A program made the translations under genes and the position numbers. A stretch of 25,793 nt of DNA from Thermoplasmata archaeon (GTDB lineage: Archaea; Thermoplasmatota; E2; DHVEG-1), in NCBI GenBank assembly GCA_003649715.1, contig QMSS01000004.1, forward strand, positions 1 through 25,793, given 5' to 3'. Below are positions 24,538 through 25,793 of this stretch, piece by piece. Each line of letters begins with the position of its first letter. The first letter of the stretch is position 1. Under the pieces are notes generated by a model that saw only the letters and a program-made list of their open reading frames with translations, had not been told where the DNA came from and did not search any database.

Positions 24538-25191
24538 TTACACACCTACAAACAGTAAGGTATTAACAATTACGATAGACCAACAAAGCATGGTAACAGT
24601 AGCAGTAACAGCATAATAAAACCTATCTCTTATCCTCAGAACATCAATGTCTCTAAGTAACGTAGTCAAAGGAAACACTATTATTCCTATGAATGCAGCC
24701 AGTAGACCACGTGAAAGAATTGTTGGGATAAAAGCAAGGAGATTACTTAGATAAAAACCAGCAGATGAAGTCAATGGTGTTAAAATCTGTGTCACGATGA
24801 AACCTCCAGTAAAACAACAGTATGCTGTAACAATCCCCATACTAATGTTTATTGTAGGTGTTCTAAACTCTCTGAGATCAAACGACATACTATGCCAGAT
24901 TAGCTCAAAGATTATACCCTCAGCCATTATAGCGAGAGCAGAGCATATGGAACAAGCAACAAACGGGTTGAGTAGCCTGAGAGAACCTGCGATAAAACCC
25001 ATTCCCAGTTGCATGCCACGTACTCTATAAAGTATTCTACTTATACTCATCAAACCTACTGCAAAAAAACCTGTCATGATAGCACCGGATGGCAGGCCAG
25101 CATTGTTCAGATATGATCCGATAATACTCTCTGCAAACCCCCAGATGGAGCCGAAAACAAGTATTCCCGCGATCAATCTCCTCCTATCCAT
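24538..25191 (-). CDS. polytopic membrane protein of unknown function
   Basis: I do not recognise this 217-residue protein with confidence. It has about seven hydrophobic segments (near 7-25, 35-53, 61-78, 80-98, 112-134, 142-172 and 188-214), conserved-looking GFAESIIGSYL and small-residue-rich helices, and several membrane cysteines (CSICSAL, YCCF). The size and glycine-rich helices recall ECF-type substrate-binding components, but no ECF ATPase genes are near. It begins 25 bases after the anchored CxxCH gene and ends close to the ferredoxin start, so it belongs to the AOR operon. A membrane anchor, quinone site or transporter role is speculative. Confidence 0.7.
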   Translation of the reverse strand: MDRRRLIAGILVFGSIWGFAESIIGSYLNNAGLPSGAIMTGFFAVGLMSISRILYRVRGMQLGMGFIAGSLRLLNPFVACSICSALAIMAEGIIFELIWHSMSFDLREFRTPTINISMGIVTAYCCFTGGFIVTQILTPLTSSAGFYLSNLLAFIPTILSRGLLAAFIGIIVFPLTTLLRDIDVLRIRDRFYYAVTATVTMLCWSIVIVNTLLFVGV

Positions 25192-25216
25192 AAACCCAAT
25201 ACCCCAACATGTTTTT

Positions 25217-25624
25217 TTATATTTTTTCGATTTTTACTACATCTCTAACTCTAAAAGCTTTTGGCAGATCAGAAAAAACAACTCGTCTATCAGGAGTTAA
25301 CAAACCATTTTTCATGTTTTCCCATTTCACAGTCTTTTGATACCCATCTCCACCGATTATGATGTAATCATGACATTCAGGACAGGAGACACCTGTTTTA
25401 ACTATTAGATCATCTAGCGCAATACCAGAGTAGTTTAATGATTCAAATATCCTAGGTTCAATCATTGAGAAAAGCTGATCAACGGTGTAGTCTCGACCAT
25501 TGACATTGATATAGTTGGTTTCTTGCTGTGTTTGCATGGCATATACATATATGGTGGAGACAATTCCGATTAACAGAACAAGTATGGCAGAAACTGGTAT
25601 TAGTTTTTCCTTCCTCAACGTCAT
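25217..25624 (-). CDS. membrane-anchored extracytoplasmic protein with CxxCH motif, truncated oxidoreductase-like fold
   Basis: The 135-residue protein has one N-terminal membrane segment (about 9-30) after a basic MTLRKEK, so the rest should face outward. The exported part contains YSGIALDDLIVKTG and GGDGYQKTV, resembling a shortened molybdopterin-oxidoreductase (PF00174-like) fold without its cofactor cysteine. Between them lies C81-P-E-C84-H85, a CxxCH sequence that matches the haem c attachment motif but could also bind metal or be a redox pair. It is the first gene of the four-gene AOR operon. Family assignment is tentative and haem binding is inference. Confidence 0.65.
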   Translation of the reverse strand: MTLRKEKLIPVSAILVLLIGIVSTIYVYAMQTQQETNYINVNGRDYTVDQLFSMIEPRIFESLNYSGIALDDLIVKTGVSCPECHDYIIIGGDGYQKTVKWENMKNGLLTPDRRVVFSDLPKAFRVRDVVKIEKI

Positions 25625-25650
25625 GACGAGTGGCAGATAATTATATATTG

Positions 25651-25662
25651 TATTTAAAAATT
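25651..25662 (-). promoter_or_regulatory. TATA box of the AOR operon
   Basis: On the minus strand AATTTTTAAATA lies about 32 bases before ATG25624, predicting a nearly leaderless transcript that begins with the anchored CxxCH gene. Confidence 0.5.
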
Positions 25663-25703
25663 ATGACCACACTGCTGTGTTGCATAATTTAAGATAGTAA
25701 AGA

Positions 25704-25725
25704 TGCATTCCTCTTTTGGGATGCA
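25704..25725 (+). repeat. hairpin just before a transposase start
   Basis: TGCATTCC pairs with GGGATGCA across a 6-base loop (one T-G wobble) and ends three bases before ATG25729. It could lie near the end of an insertion sequence or hide the ribosome-binding region of the transposase. Confidence 0.4.
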
Positions 25726-25728
25726 CCA

Positions 25729-25793
25729 ATGAAAAAGAAAAGATGGGGTAAAAAATACGTTGATAAAAGGGATTGGCACACGTATAATGAGAA
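25729..25793 (+). CDS. N-terminus of a probable transposase, cut by the window edge
   Basis: An ATG at 25729 opens a frame to the end of the window. Its 21 residues (KKRWGKKYVDKRDW, then a YNE) resemble the N-terminus of DDE transposases of IS5-like archaeal elements. The element would extend to the right. Only the first residues are visible, so the family call is tentative. Confidence 0.45.
   Translation, partial: MKKKRWGKKYVDKRDWHTYNE

Noticed and set aside
1..25793. CRISPR array, prophage or origin
   Set aside because: No regularly spaced repeats, no phage structural genes and no cluster of origin-type repeats were seen.

Overview
The window is an AT-rich stretch of an archaeal chromosome, most likely from a euryarchaeote near Thermoplasmatota; the lineage is inferred. 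Archaeal markers are an archaeal-type DnaG, Taw3 (wybutosine), an MptA-type GTP cyclohydrolase, a UPF0058 protein, a His-type Thi4, a tRNA-Thr without encoded CCA and with U73, and TATA-type promoters that often sit about 25 bp before a start codon (leaderless transcripts). Almost every interval is coding, with many strand switches and short operons.

Layout. 1-266: ambiguous left edge and tRNA-Thr(GGT). 423-1301: mptA with a disrupted 5' end. 1460-2584: an isocitrate dehydrogenase-family gene. 2732-8461 (minus): saccharopine/lysine dehydrogenase-like gene, Lhr-type helicase, PdeM-like metallophosphoesterase, taw3, and a separately promoted small secreted protein. 8760-12487 (plus): phenylacetate-CoA ligase, AEC-type permease and acyl-CoA dehydrogenase, a plausible aryl/acyl-acid metabolism block. 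12545-13867: thi4 and a rimI-like acetyltransferase, divergent from a shared promoter region. 13864-15595 (minus): UPF0058 protein and dnaG. 15596-16098: a 500-base gap rich in inverted repeats. 16099-19188 (plus): metG and purC. 19274-21529 (minus): nadE and an unusual helix-hairpin-helix plus MCM-like AAA+ protein. 21704-25624 (minus): a four-gene redox operon (membrane-anchored CxxCH protein, polytopic membrane protein, four-cluster ferredoxin, large AOR-family tungsten enzyme). The right edge cuts the start of a probable transposase.

The best candidate for an undescribed system is the 21704-25624 operon. It combines an AOR-family enzyme with a variant cysteine motif and long terminal extensions, a four-cluster ferredoxin, and two membrane or extracytoplasmic partners, suggesting electron flow between a cytoplasmic aldehyde oxidoreductase and the membrane. 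Secondary points are the HhH-MCM-like ATPase, the archaeal Lhr/PdeM pair, the structured dnaG-metG gap, and the mptA frame without a usable start codon.
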